Shown here piece by piece: positions 9,663 through 20,229 of a DNA stretch of 64,000 nucleotides (the stretch's first letter is position 1; the number at the start of each line of letters is the position of its first letter). Under the pieces are notes generated by a model. That model did no database searches, was not told the origin of the DNA, and saw only the letters and a program-made list of their open reading frames with translations. A program made the position numbers and the translations under genes. The DNA comes from Ichthyophis bannanicus (lineage: Eukaryota; Chordata; Amphibia; Gymnophiona; Ichthyophiidae). The DNA is taken from assembly GCA_033557465.1 (NCBI GenBank), contig CM066035.1, positions 247,212,869-247,276,868 on the forward strand, read 5' to 3'.

Positions 9663-10536
9663 GAGCGGGGCTAATGGTGGCGTGAGCTAGTTCGTGCCGC
9701 CAAGGCCTGTATTAAGGGGGAATTACTACCCCCGAGAGGTGGAATAAGCAGCCCCAAAGCGAGTCAGAGGCAGGGGAAGAGTTCCGGGCCGCGACGTGGC
9801 AGCGGTGAACACTCCCGACGCGCCGGTGAGCCGGGACGCGAGGCGCTGCCGGCTGCTCAGGAGGCCCAATTAACCGCGTGGCGGCAGTCGGAGGGGGGCC
9901 GCGGCGCTGCACCCGACTTGCAGGGGAGCGGCAGAGGCTCTGTGACTGGCAGAATTGATCTTTCTCTGCTCCGAGAGTTGTACCACCCCCCCCCCCCCCT
10001 TCGAGTTTGGAGGCGGCAGGAGACGGAGCTCCAGAGAGAAACAGCAAGGGGGTGAAAGGGAAAACTTTATCAGCGGCGCCCCCCCCTGCAGCAGCAGCTA
10101 CGCGGGAACAGAGTGGCGGAGACAAGACGAGCCAGCAGTAGGAGGCTGACAGCGGCAGCGGCAGGACCAGAAGAGCGGGGTGCCGCAGCGGACTCTGAAG
10201 GGAGGTCAGTGGAGAGTGTGGCTGGAAGCAGTGCCTGGCATGAGGAGGCCAGCTGAGACCCGGAGTGAGCCAGTATTGTATTGAGTACCCCAGAGAGCAG
10301 AGCCGGAGAGCAGCCAGGAGGGCTGTGACTGCGGGCGGCTGTATCGACCATCACGACAGCTGGAGAGCCGGGGGCCGCTTCCGGGGGCAGCCACGAGTTG
10401 CGTGAGCTAACACTCAGGTGAGAGTTCCGGAGAAGCAGCTGGCCCGGGCAAGTGGGCAAGGAGAGAGGCCTGCGGGGAGCCTGGAGGAAGACGGTGGTTC
10501 CAGAGCAGAATAGTAGACCAGCGGAGTCGGCTGCGG
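9663..10536 (+). promoter_or_regulatory. L1 5' UTR and likely internal promoter
   Basis: This region is GC- and CpG-rich, unlike the A/T-rich flanks, and has no convincing coding frame. L1 elements carry their promoter in this position. Poly-C (9,986-9,999) and other homopolymers occur within it. No specific transcription-factor site was identified. Confidence 0.6.
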
Positions 10537-11712
10537 GTGCCCCTCCATACAGGGGAGAAGCTTGGCAGAGGCACACTTCGCAGGCCGGGGTCTTTAGAGC
10601 AGCACAAGGCCTCTTCCCCCTGCATACGGATGGAGAAAACTAAGGGGGGGGCAGCAGCACGAAAAAAACTGGCTGATTTCCGCTCCCCATATGCCACAGC
10701 TAAAAGTGGAAAAGAGGGGGAGAAAGAGAGCCGAACGCAGGTGGGAGACCCGAAAGAGCAGGGAGAGGAGATGGAAAGTGGAGCTGGACTTGGGGACCTG
10801 TCCCAACTCAAGGCGTGGCTTACTGAAATGAAAGAGGAAATTAAATCAGAAATTAGCGGAGTAAAACACGAACTGAAAGAATCTATACAGACACTGCGAC
10901 AAGATATTGTGGACATTGGCAATAGAGTGGAGGAGCTGGAGCTCCAGATGGAACAGCAGGGGGAGGACCTGTTGGAACGAACGCAGCTGGTGGGGACGCT
11001 TCAGCAGACCCAGGTGGACCAGCAGATGAAGCTGGAGGATTTGGAAGACAGGTCACGGAGATGTAACCTAAGGATCCGGGGGATTCCGGAGGAGCCTCAA
11101 TATCGGAACTGTGAAGCTGTTCTGCTGAAAGTGTTCAATTCTTTGTTGTTGGCCGCGGACCTGCAGGGGGAGATACAGATGGACCCATCTCAAATTGAGC
11201 GAGCCCATCGGGGCTTGGGGCCGATACGAGAGAATAAGCCCAGGGACATCGTGGTGTGTCTACGGTCGTTCAAGATAAAAGAAGGACTACTACATGCGGC
11301 GCGGAAAGTACGACAGATTACGTGGGAGGAGCACCCCTTGGAGCTATTTCAAGACCTCTCTGCAGGAACGCTGCAACGTCGGCGTAGCATGAAGGCGGTG
11401 ACCGCCTACCTGAGAAAAGAGGACATTAGATATAAATGGCTGTTTCCGTTTGGGCTGCTGGTTACCTGCAGGGGGAAGTCGCGGAGAGTGCAGACCAGCG
11501 ACGAGGCCTGGTCTGTCCTTCGCGAGTGCGGGTTGCAAAATCTACCAGACGGGGGGCGGCCCCCGACAGGAGACCTGGCTGCAGCCGTTAAGCCATCGAG
11601 CTTGCAGAGGAATCTTCAGAAATGGCACAGAACCCCTGCGGCCGGGAAGAGGACAACGCGGCTGAATAGAGAAAGCCCAGGAAACCCTGCAGTGGAGCAG
11701 GATGCAGGCTGA
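10537..11712 (+). CDS. L1 ORF1 protein (RNA-binding, coiled coil)
   Basis: ORF1 proteins coat the LINE RNA and form the trimeric ribonucleoprotein needed for retrotransposition. The 391-residue frame is unbroken. A basic, low-complexity N-terminus is followed by a heptad-rich region (about residues 90-175: LTEMKEEIKSEISGVKHEL and so on) fitting a coiled coil. Next come the RRM-like segment (about 175-270, including EDRSRRCNLRIRGIPEE) and a C-terminal domain (about 270-345). RIRGIPE and the later ERAHR are hallmarks of L1-type ORF1. An internal Met at 10,630 (MEKTKGG) is a plausible alternative start, since the first 31 residues look like translated UTR. ORF1 is intact although ORF2 is not. 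Confidence 0.88.
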   Translation: MPLHTGEKLGRGTLRRPGSLEQHKASSPCIRMEKTKGGAAARKKLADFRSPYATAKSGKEGEKESRTQVGDPKEQGEEMESGAGLGDLSQLKAWLTEMKEEIKSEISGVKHELKESIQTLRQDIVDIGNRVEELELQMEQQGEDLLERTQLVGTLQQTQVDQQMKLEDLEDRSRRCNLRIRGIPEEPQYRNCEAVLLKVFNSLLLAADLQGEIQMDPSQIERAHRGLGPIRENKPRDIVVCLRSFKIKEGLLHAARKVRQITWEEHPLELFQDLSAGTLQRRRSMKAVTAYLRKEDIRYKWLFPFGLLVTCRGKSRRVQTSDEAWSVLRECGLQNLPDGGRPPTGDLAAAVKPSSLQRNLQKWHRTPAAGKRTTRLNRESPGNPAVEQDAG

Positions 11713-12075
11713 TTATGTGGACTTTGCATGAGTACAGTTTATTTAGTGAGGTTTCATTGTATTGGTAATTTGTTGTTGCAAAAGGCTGGGGGATGGAAGG
11801 AGGGATTAGACTGCACGGGAGGAGGGGTGAGGGGTGGTTGGTAGGGAGGATTTAGGAAGACAGGGGGCTAAGAAGGGAGGGGGTAGTGCTGGGAGGGGGG
11901 GAAGGGAGAGGCAAACAGGCAAGGCCCGTTAACTGGTCACTTGTATGGAAGACGATCCTCTCTTTATGAGAGGGGGGGAGGTGGGGGGGGAGGGGGGGAG
12001 GGGGAAGAGGTAGGGGTAGGGGGGGTGGGGGATCTAGCAAGCGGGTAGGGGAGGGGGGAGAGTGGCAGACTGGGG
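11713..12075 (+). other. G-rich spacer between L1 ORF1 and ORF2
   Basis: From about 11,815 to 12,060 the + strand holds many runs of three or more G separated by short A/T linkers, for example at 11,975-12,040. The sense RNA could form G-quadruplexes. A stop codon in the ORF2 frame lies at 12,046-12,048. No ATG in that frame occurs between it and the endonuclease domain. Confidence 0.7.
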
Positions 12076-15000
12076 GAGCTTAAAATAGTTACTCTAAATG
12101 TAAAAGGGCTTAACTCACCCCATAAGCGACAAAAACTTTATTCGGAGCTATCCCGTCAGAAGGCGGATATAGTCATGCTCCAAGAAACACATTTGACAAG
12201 GGCCACAGAGTACTTGGTTAAGCACAAAGGGTATGGGGTATGTATCCACGCTTCTAACACCCTGGAGAAGAAGAAGGGTGGGGTTGCTATTCTATTTGCT
12301 TCACGTTTAAAGCTTCAGGTACAGATGGTGGTGAGGGATAGAGGGAGGAGGTATGTGGTGGCCCGGGTAAAAGTGGGGAATGTATGGTATTGTGTAGTGA
12401 ATGTGTACGCACCCACGGGGGGGCAGAGTGAATTCTGGACAAAACTGAATGGGGAGTTGGGGAAACAGGGGGATGGGATTCTCATTTGCGGGGGTGACTT
12501 CAACCTAACGTGGAACCCATCCAGGGATGCTACAGGTCCGCGAGTAGGAAAGCGGGGGGATCGAAGACGCTATTGTAATTTCGTGACGCAGCATTGTTTG
12601 GTAGATGCGTGGCGCTTGCGCCATCCAGGGCGGAGACAGTTTTCCTATTACTCGCCGGTACATGGGTCTTATTCCCGTATCGATGCTATATGGGTGTCCA
12701 AAGAGGTGGGGGGGAAAATAAAGGATGCGAATATGGAGTCCATTACATGGTCCGACCACGCACCGGTGGTGGTCTGGCTGCAAGCGGCAGATGAAGGGAA
12801 AGGGAATCGGTTCTGGAGGCTCAACGAATCCCTACTGGAGGAGGAGCGGGTCAGAGCTGAAGTGGAAAAAGGTACGCGGGAGTACTTTCGCTTAAATGAT
12901 AACGGGGAGACCTCCTGGGGGGTTATTTGGGATGGGTATAAGGCGATGGTCAGAGGTATATTAATCAAATGGGGGGCGCGGAAAAGAGGGAAAGGGAGGA
13001 GAAAGAACGGCTCTTAAGGGAACGGCTATTGGAATTGGAAGAATTAGACGGACGCGGGAGTGGGGGAAGCCATAGGGGACAGGTTCTGGCGGCGAGAGCG
13101 CAACTCAATGAGTTACAGGCGGACAAGATTAAATATCAGATGCAGCTTTTGCGACAGGAGGCATTTGAGGGGGGGAACAAGGCCGGGCGGTACCTGGCCC
13201 AGAGGTTGAAGCAACAGAAGCTTCGCTCCCACATAATAGGGGTCCGGCAGAGGGGTGGGGCATTGGTCACTCAAGATGGGGAGATTCGGGAGGCATTCAA
13301 GGATTATTACCGGGAACTGTACACAGCTAAGGACCGGCATCCAATAGAACGGGGGGTAAATTATCTGGCTTCTATGGAATTGCCTACATTGGGCAAGAGC
13401 GAACAGGATGATATGAATAAACCTATTGGATCAGACGAAGTGGAGCGGGCGATCCAACAGTTAAAATTGGCAAAAGCTCCTGGGTTGGACGGGTTTACTG
13501 CCCGGTTTTATAGGACTTTCGCTGGTTTATTGATCGGGCCTCTGGTGAAATTATTTAACCAACCCCGGGAGGGTGGGAAGTTAGCGGACACCATGGGTTG
13601 GGCGGGTATTACGGTGCTTCACAAAGAAGGGAAGGACCCGCGGGAGTGCGCCTCATACAGGCCGATTTCTCTGCTTAACTTGGATGCTAAGCTCCTGGCC
13701 AAGATCCTCGCCACGAGGTTGAACAAGGTAATTGGGAAATTGATTCATCAAGATCAGGCAGGGTTTATTCCCGGGAGGCAGGTGGCCGATAACATTAGGA
13801 AGATTCTCAATATTATTTGGACTAGTGAGCAGAGAGGGGAGGAGACGCTTTTGCTTTCGCTGGACGCGGAGAAGGCTTTCGACCAAGTGGCCTGGCCTTT
13901 TCTTTTTCAGGTGCTGGAGAAGGTGGGGCTGGGGAGCGAGTTTCTAGCGTGGGTTAAGGGGCTGTACGCGCACCCTAAAGCTTGTGTGCGGGTAAACGGG
14001 GCCCACTCGGAGTTTTTCGACCTAGGGCGGGGAACACGGCAGGGCTGCCCATTGTCACCATTGCTCTTTGCGTTAGCTATGGAGCCCCTGGCGCAGCGGA
14101 TAAGGGATAGGGCGGATATCTCAGGTATTACAGTGGGGAGAAGTGCCTATAAAATTTCGTTGTTTGCGGACGACGTTATCTTAAGTCTAGCCCGCCCCAG
14201 AGTGAGTCTGCCCATAGTGATATGGGAGCTGGAAGAGTATGGCAAAGTTTCGGGGTTTACAATTAACCAATCTAAATCGGAAATTCTGAACTTGACGGTC
14301 CCTGGTGGACTAGCAACAATTTTGGCCAAGAAATATCCCTTCAAGTGGGCCCGGGGAAGTATCCGCTACCTCGGCATTTGGATAAGCAATAAAATCGATG
14401 AGTTATACAATTTGAACTACAAGAGGATGTGGGGGAAGATAGAGGGTTGGCTGGATGGGTGGGGAGGGAGATATTTGTCCTGGTTTGGGCGTATCGCGAC
14501 GGTAAAAATGATGCTGGTGCCCCGATTGTTGTTCTTATTTCAGACACTCCCGGTTGGGGTCCCTCTACATAGATTAAAACGGATACAGCAGATGATTAAT
14601 AGGTTTATCTGGATGCAGAAGCGTCCTAGGGTAGCAATGCAGGTGTTGCAACGGGTCAGAGGGGAGGGGGGGTTGGGGGTACCTAATATACGCAAATATT
14701 ATGAAGCAGCGCAATTGAAAGCGCTATATGAGTGGCAGAGGGAAACATCCAAAGCTTGGGTTAATATGGAGTACGAGTTGGTCGGGGGCAAGGACCTCGA
14801 AAGAGCGATATGGCGGGGGTCTAAGGGACTGGACAGGCATGCCATGAGTCCTATGACAGCGCATAGCTTGAGAATTTGGAAACGCAACAAACCTCAACTT
14901 GTTCCAAATAAGGGATATATTCTGGGGATGACTATTGAGGCATGTTTCGAGAGGGGACAGGGCCCAGATGAGCGAGTGTTACGAAGATGGGCCAGAAACG

Positions 15001-15858
15001 GGCTAACGCATGTCCAACAGATTCTCCATCCCAAGGGGGTTCACCCGTTTGAAGGCCTTCGGGACCTCTACAAGCTGAAAGAGGGCGATCAATTTGCTTA
15101 TATACAGCTGAGGAGTTTTCTGAGGCAATCAAAGGTATGGAAGGATCTCTGGGACAATAGGGGCTGGTTTGAGGCTATATGTAACGGTCAGGGGGGGAAA
15201 AAGGGGGTTTTGTCCAGAATTTACAAAGGCCTCCTGGGGGCTGGGGAGTGTAAGCCCCGATACATGTTGCAATGGGAGGAGGATCTGGGGGTATGTTGGG
15301 ATGAGGAGCGATGGGTGAAGCTTATTCAGATCATTGCTTCTGTGTCAATAGCGACACAAATTAGGGAAAATGCTTACAAAGTGCTATATAGATGGTATTG
15401 GACGCCAGTGCGTCGTTTTTCGGGCAGGGAAGGGGCGAGATGACTTATGTTGGCGGGGCTGTGACGAACGAGGGGACTGGATGCATATGTGGTGGAAGTG
15501 TGACAGGTTACAAGTTTACTGGGGGCAGGTCTGGGAGGCGATCCATGGGATGACTGGGCAGAAACTCCATGGGAATCCAGCAGCTTGTTTGCTGCATCAA
15601 CTAGACGAAGGACTCTCGAGACGGGAGGAGGGGGTTCTGCACCATTGTATAGCCGCAGCGCGCTGTGAGATAGCCCAGCACTGGGGGGGGCAGAGCATAC
15701 CACAGGTGGCAGGTTTTGTGCGAAGGGTGGCTGAGGTGAGTTTGATGCATAAACTAACGGAGCTGCGACGAGGAAAGGGAGGGACGAGTGTGGTATATTG
15801 GCAGAAGGTCTGGAGCTGGATGGAGGGCTGGAAGGGGAAGGGGAAGGAGGGCCTATAG
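12076..15858 (+). pseudogene. L1 ORF2: endonuclease, reverse transcriptase, Cys/His end; two frameshifts
   Basis: ORF2 nicks target DNA and copies the LINE RNA there. The apurinic-type endonuclease runs from about 12,076 (ELKIVTLNVKGLN) through MLQETH, GGDFNL and SDHAPV near 12,755. The RT runs from about 13,420 to 14,350, with APGLDGF, YRPISLL, DAEKAFD, GTRQGCPLSPLLFAL and the catalytic FADD at about 14,163-14,174. The C-terminus has CX3CX7HX4C near 15,450-15,505. The frame changes near a G-run at about 12,970-12,985 and again at about 15,400-15,430. The endonuclease frame has no ATG before 12,175, which already lies inside the domain. Apart from these lesions the sequence is long and well preserved, so decay is recent or partly sequencing error. 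Confidence 0.9.
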
Positions 15859-16187
15859 GGAGCAGGATGACTGTGCTAGTGGAAATGGGGCTTGGATGTC
15901 TGGTGAGTGGTGGTGAGTGGAGGAGGGGCTATGGAGACTATGAAGGGATGGGCGGGTAAGGGGGGGGTGGGGGGTAGGGGCAATTGATTAGTTAGGTTTG
16001 TATATTGGGCAGGGATGAGCGGGTTGGGGGGTGGGGAGAAGGGGTAGGTTGGAATAGTCCAAATGCACCGATGTATGAAACAATTGGGATTGTTGACAGG
16101 ATTGAATTCTCGTTGTTTGTTGGTTGACTATACTGTTTATTATTGGTTTTCCACGCGTATGCATTTGTATTCCTCTTATAAAATCTC
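15859..16187 (+). other. L1 3' UTR with G-rich tract
   Basis: G-runs at about 15,955-16,045 recur in the 3' UTR. G-rich 3' UTRs are a known feature of vertebrate L1 lineages. The tract is followed by AATAAA and the A-tail. Confidence 0.7.
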
Positions 16188-16221
16188 AATAAAAATTTAA
16201 AATGAAAAAAAAAAAAAAAAA

Positions 16222-16239
16222 AAGTAGGCCTTCAAAGGG
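16222..16239 (+). mobile_element. piggyBac-type MITE, right end
   Basis: AAGTAGGCCTTCAAAGGG followed by TTAA (16,240-16,243) completes the element that starts at 9,463. It restores the end seen in the intact copy at 60,250-60,267. The first 13 bp are shared with the L1 target duplication. Confidence 0.8.
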
Positions 16240-16243
16240 TTAA

Positions 16244-16475
16244 TCTTATGTGTCTGTGCACTGTGCAAATGCTGGATAATTGAAGTGTTGCCAAACAATT
16301 TATAACAGACTAGAAACCATAATTTTCCATATGAATTTCTGGTTAACAGACCTTTAGACAAATGATAATCTATTGCATCTTCTCCTCACTGCATTCCATT
16401 GGGGAAAATAAAGATTTTTTAAAAATGGCTACGCTGACTTCTGGTAATGTTGCTTTGTCTCTATTTCTTTGGCAG
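16244..16475 (+). other. Intron end with splice acceptor
   Basis: Non-coding sequence ends in a pyrimidine-rich stretch (TTTGTCTCTATTTCTTTGGCAG) with AG at 16,474-16,475. A candidate branch-point adenosine lies upstream near 16,436-16,445. No repeat is recognised here. Confidence 0.55.
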
Positions 16476-16941
16476 GTTCACTACAGTGGAACTAAATATT
16501 TTCTATAGCTATGTCATTGAAATGCTTAGCTACTTGCACACACAGGTCCTTAAGAAGCTGCCAAATATGGCAGGACATCTTCCCACACTTGCCTCGATCC
16601 TGAGGAACAAAGGCAAAAGTCAGAAGCTCAGTCAGGTCTGGGATGCAGTGCTGGAAATGTTGGGGTTACAGGAAGATGATGTTAAGACCTTCTGCACCTT
16701 CTTCATCACTCACTGTTATGAAGCAAAGTACTGTACCCCGGATGAGAGAGAGCAATATGTTAATGACATCAATGCCATGATTCTCAACGCTGTGAAAAAT
16801 CATACATTAATGAAAAGCCTACTCTGTGCTGTCAAGGTGCTAGAAAACAGAAAAATTGAATGCAGCCTGGAGACTTGCAAAGAAAAGAGAATTCGCCCAT
16901 TAGCTACATTCTCCCCATGTCATTTCACAAACAGAAAATGA
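16476..16941 (+). CDS. Terminal coding exon of an unidentified host gene
   Basis: The reading frame runs from the acceptor AG at 16,475 to a TGA at 16,939-16,941. The exon starts with the third base of a codon and encodes about 154 residues. The protein is helix-rich and soluble-looking, with segments such as LNIFYSYVIEMLSYLHTQ and WDAVLEMLGLQEDD. The region FCTFFITHCYEAKYC is Cys-rich, and the C-terminal tail is basic. Codon use is balanced, the frame contains no retroelement motif, and splice acceptor, stop and poly(A) signal are in the right order. I cannot name the family with confidence; a helical-repeat protein is possible. Upstream exons must lie left of the window, so the L1 and ERV-A would be intronic. 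Confidence 0.7.
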
Positions 16942-17006
16942 TATTTCTATTTGCTTTTTGATCTATGAAGCATGTAATATACAGTAATTGTCTCTATGCA
17001 CAAAAT

Positions 17007-17012
17007 AATAAA
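17007..17012 (+). terminator. Poly(A) signal of the host exon
   Basis: AATAAA lies 66 bases after the stop codon. The short 3' UTR would end about 15-25 bases later. Confidence 0.6.
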
Positions 17013-17274
17013 TACATTAGTATGACTTAATCTAGCACTGAGCCAAATGTAACCTATTTTATGTTTAAATGGGAAAAATAATACATAGAAACAAAGACAA
17101 AGAAAATAATGGCCTGATCCTTAACCACAGTGGTATTTAAGTATAATCTGGATATGCAGTGCTGGTATCTGGACTGAGCAGTGGGAGCTGTTGCTATCTG
17201 AATGCTCCTCATTCTTGTCCACTACTTATGTGATTCTTACCATGATCTAGTCCCCAGTTTCACTATGTTTTGTC

Positions 17275-17885
17275 ATGATTAGATTGTAAGCGCTGATGAG
17301 CAGGGACTGTGTCTTAAATCTATGTACAGAGCTGCATATGCTTTGTAGCGCTATACCAGGGGTCACCAACCTCCAGAGGGCAGCGGGCCGCACAGCCGAC
17401 TACCGGCAGACTCGCGGGCCGCACACCCCCCCCCCCCCCCCGCGAAAAAAAAAACTGCTCATACCTGTAGTTTTATTTTTCCATGTCAGCTCCCTCCCTT
17501 CTTCTGCAGCCGCGGCTCCCTGCCTCTTAGGGAACCGCGGCTGTGCTTGTAAAATCATCGCGGAGCCCTTCCTGTCTTGACGGGCTCCGTGCAGCATTGT
17601 CCCGCCTCTAAAAGAAGTTGTTTACCACTTCCTTTGGAGGCGGGACAATGCTGCACGGAGCCCGTCAAGACAGGAAGGGCTCCGCGATGATTTTACAAGC
17701 ACAGCCGCGGTTCCCTAAGAGGCAGGGAGCCACGGCTGCAGAAGAAGGAGTTGGTGAGTTTGCCTTGGCGGGCCGCACCGGGGTAGAGTCTCGCGGGCCG
17801 CACGGAGGGACCTCGCGGGCCGCAGGTTGGTGACCCCTGCGCTATACAAATGATTAGCGGTAGTAGCAGCAACATTCAGACTGTT
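17275..17885 (+). mobile_element. SINE fragment split by a hAT MITE
   Basis: AGATTGTAAGCGCTGATGAG through GTAGCGCTATAC (about 17,280-17,356) continues at 17,848 (AAATGATTAG...) and ends near 17,878 in GTAGTAGCAGCA. A related copy occurs at about 35,949-36,050. The head of the SINE is not evident. The interruption is a 483-bp hAT-type element that duplicated CGCTATAC. Confidence 0.65.
17357..17839. mobile_element. Palindromic hAT-type MITE
   Basis: The termini CAGGGGTCACCAACCT and AGGTTGGTGACCCCTG are exact inverted repeats. The 8-bp duplication CGCTATAC flanks both sides (17,349-17,356 and 17,840-17,847), the hAT signature. Internally, arms of roughly 110 bp (about 17,495-17,605 and 17,635-17,748) are nearly perfect reverse complements around a short spacer. 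A transcript would fold into a long hairpin. It has no transposase and is CpG-rich compared with its surroundings. Confidence 0.9.
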
Positions 17886-18348
17886 ATCCAGATAGCTATC
17901 TGGGTAACTTAGGACAGGCTTTTTAATTTAATTTCAACCTTTATATTCTTTCTCCAGGAACAAGCAGAAAGTTAGTCCTCACATATAGGTGACATTGGTG
18001 CTAACAGAGCCCACGCAGATCCACTCCCCAGCTTTCAAAGAAAGCCTTTGGGAGTTGGACTGCACATGTGCGGTCACCTTCCCGCCCAAAGGTGCCATCT
18101 TACCTCAGTCATCTTTTTTTCAGCAGAGCCCTGCAGACATGTTCTGTGGCACCCTGGATTAATTTGATTTTTATTCACTATTCATCTGTATTTTTATACT
18201 GTTTTCACCGTGATCAGTTTGATCACCTTTCTGCTGCCTGAGACCACCACCTCTGTGTTGTGTTTTTCGCTCGGGTACTTTTCCTTTTCTTTTTGGCCAT
18301 GGGTTTTTTTGCTCATGGCCTAGCTAGTCGAGACATCTGAGTTTAATC

Positions 18349-20176
18349 TTGCAGGGCTTATTTTTCCCCCTATGTCTTCAACCAGCGGATTTGAGCAGTG
18401 TGGCAAGTGCAATCGCATTATGTCCTGCACGGACTGTCACAGTACCTGCATTAAATGCCTCAGGGCAGACTATTTATTTTATTTATTTATTTAACATTTT
18501 TTATATACCGCACTATTCATCATCAGTGCGGTTTACATTGAACAACAATATACCTGTCAATACATGACTGATCTAGGTTTACAGATAACAGGGAAGATAA
18601 ACTGGGTGTGAACTGGGGGTAACTATCTACATAATTATACAAATTATAATATAATTATATATACAGGATGTTGGCCTTGGGGCACAGCTTCACTGCATTC
18701 CTTGAGGCACAGCAGGGCCTGACTCCCAATCACTCTGGATTGTCTGTCCCAGCCACAAAGTTGTCCTCGAAGAGGACCTCCCCAGAGGATACTCCATCCA
18801 TCCTTGAGAGGTTGGCTCAATCAGTGTTGACTCTGTTAGTGACTGACTCAAGGCCCAACACAGCATCAGGTGTGGTAGCACCGGAGCTCTGATGCCAGGA
18901 GTCATTGACGCTGAGCCGGTCTGACGACCAGGGGGGCACTCACCAATTACTCTGGCTCAAAGTCGATGCGGGAGATGGACGAGGAGTCTCCCAATACCAT
19001 CCTCCACCAGGACATTCCCTCTGATCCATCCCAGCCACACCACCAGTAGCAGTCACCTCTGAAGGATTTAGCCTTCCTGGAGTTTGTGAGGGAGATGTCC
19101 CAGGCCCTTGCCTTTGTGGTGGTGCCCGAGGACAAGCTGCATACTGAGGATCTCGAGATCCTCCAGTATGAGGCTCCTCCTAGGGAGGCACTGACGGTGC
19201 TCGTGACCCCCATTCTCAAATGGCTGCTGTTCAGGATATGGGAGACCCCGGTGACAGTGCTGATTTTGAACAGTCAACTTGATTCACAGTATCGAGTTAG
19301 CCAGGGCCCCATCTTCCAGAAAACAAAATTGCCACATAAATCCATGGTGGAGGAGTCTGTGTCACATTAAAAGCCAGAAGGCTCACTCCTTGGTGCCCTC
19401 CAGCAGGGAGGCATGCACCAAAGATGCTTTTGACAGAAAATGTTTCCAGGGCTCTGTGCTCACAACACAGATCCAGGCATACCAACTGTACACGGGCATG
19501 TACTTGCGAAACCTCGTGAAGGAACTCACCGTGTTCCTGGTTGGTTTATCAGGCAAACCCCTTGAGTGCTTCAAGACCCTGGTGTCATCAGTCAAGGAGT
19601 GCTCCAAGTTTCAAACTCGGGTGGCATTCGACAGCTTTGAGTCACTGACTCGAGTAACTGCGGTGGGCATTAGTGCACACCGGCTTTCCTGGCTACAGTC
19701 CTCTGACTTTAAGCAGTGGGTTCAGGACAAGTTGGCCAATGTCCCTTGTCAAGGGGGAGAATCTCTTTGGCATGCCAATGATGGAGAAGGCTGATGAGCT
19801 GGAGAAGGAATTCATGACCAGAACCAGGCTGTCCAAGAGAGTGTCTGAACCTTCCCGCAAGAAGACTTTCCCCAAAGTCCTTCCACCTGAAGACCAAGAA
19901 GGCTTATGGGAACTACCCCAGGTTTCAGGACTATCATACTCCGTCCCCCGTCCCCCCAGGGGCAGCAGCAGGCCAAGGGCCAGGAGCATGGCCCCTGTAA
20001 GCCAAAGGCCCCCAAACCCCAAACAGCACTCCAACTGCAGCCTGGGGGGAGCTTTTGACTCCTTGGTTATAGCCTCCCTCCCCCAGGAGGTACAAGGCCC
20101 AAGGTTCATGGTAGGACAGCTGGTCCACGTTGCACATCAGTGGTCAAGCATCACCACAGACACCTGGGTGTTGTAG
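18349..20176 (+). pseudogene. DIRS copy 1 gag-like ORF remnant
   Basis: The start shows a Cys-rich motif, FEQCGKCNRIMSC followed by CHSTCIKC (about 18,380-18,470). The same pattern is in copies 2 (about 29,645-29,730) and 3 (about 51,830-51,900). After the L2-type insertion the sequence continues to about 20,160, with the conserved block KECSKF and WVQDKLANVPC. The C-terminal part shares SITTDTWVL with copy 3. Several frames are needed. The protein is presumably the DIRS nucleocapsid analogue, which is inference. Confidence 0.7.
18471..18665 (-). mobile_element. L2-type retroposon 3' fragment in DIRS copy 1
   Basis: On the + strand it starts with (TTTA)n and continues with the stem-loop ACCGCACT...AGTGCGGT (18,507-18,532) and TTTACATTGAACAA. 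Read on the minus strand this is a retroposon 3' end with tail repeat. It splits the DIRS gag-like frame after the Cys-rich motif. Confidence 0.7.
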
Positions 20177-20229
20177 GGGTCAGGGAGGGCTATCTCTTAC
20201 ATTTCGTCCAGCTGTCTTCTCCCTTCTTC

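Larger units (their letters stand above)
9663..16220 (+). mobile_element. L1/Tx1-type LINE, nearly full length
   Basis: The element has a GC-rich 5' UTR (9,663-10,536), ORF1 (10,537-11,712), a G-rich inter-ORF spacer (11,713-12,075), ORF2 (12,076-15,858), a G-rich 3' UTR, AATAAA near 16,186-16,191 and a poly(A) tail to 16,220. It is flanked by a 14-bp target duplication AAAGTAGGCCTTCA (9,649-9,662 and 16,221-16,234). That supports target-primed insertion into the piggyBac-type MITE. ORF1 is intact, while ORF2 needs two frame changes and lacks an early AUG. Confidence 0.92.

Noticed and set aside
10070..10922. Long minus-strand frames opposite L1 5' UTR and ORF1
   Set aside because: They are shadows of the GC-rich L1 sense strand; ORF1 on the + strand explains the region.
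16447..16475. ATG at 16,447 as start of an intronless gene
   Set aside because: The 9 codons before the AG are the polypyrimidine tract of a splice acceptor, so the coding part should begin at 16,476.
17495..17748. microRNA or long hairpin RNA gene
   Set aside because: The palindrome lies exactly within hAT termini and an 8-bp duplication, so it is a MITE first; transcription is unproven.
19693..20137. Minus-strand frames opposite the DIRS gag remnant
   Set aside because: The + strand matches DIRS copy 3 in the same order; the minus frames have no family resemblance.
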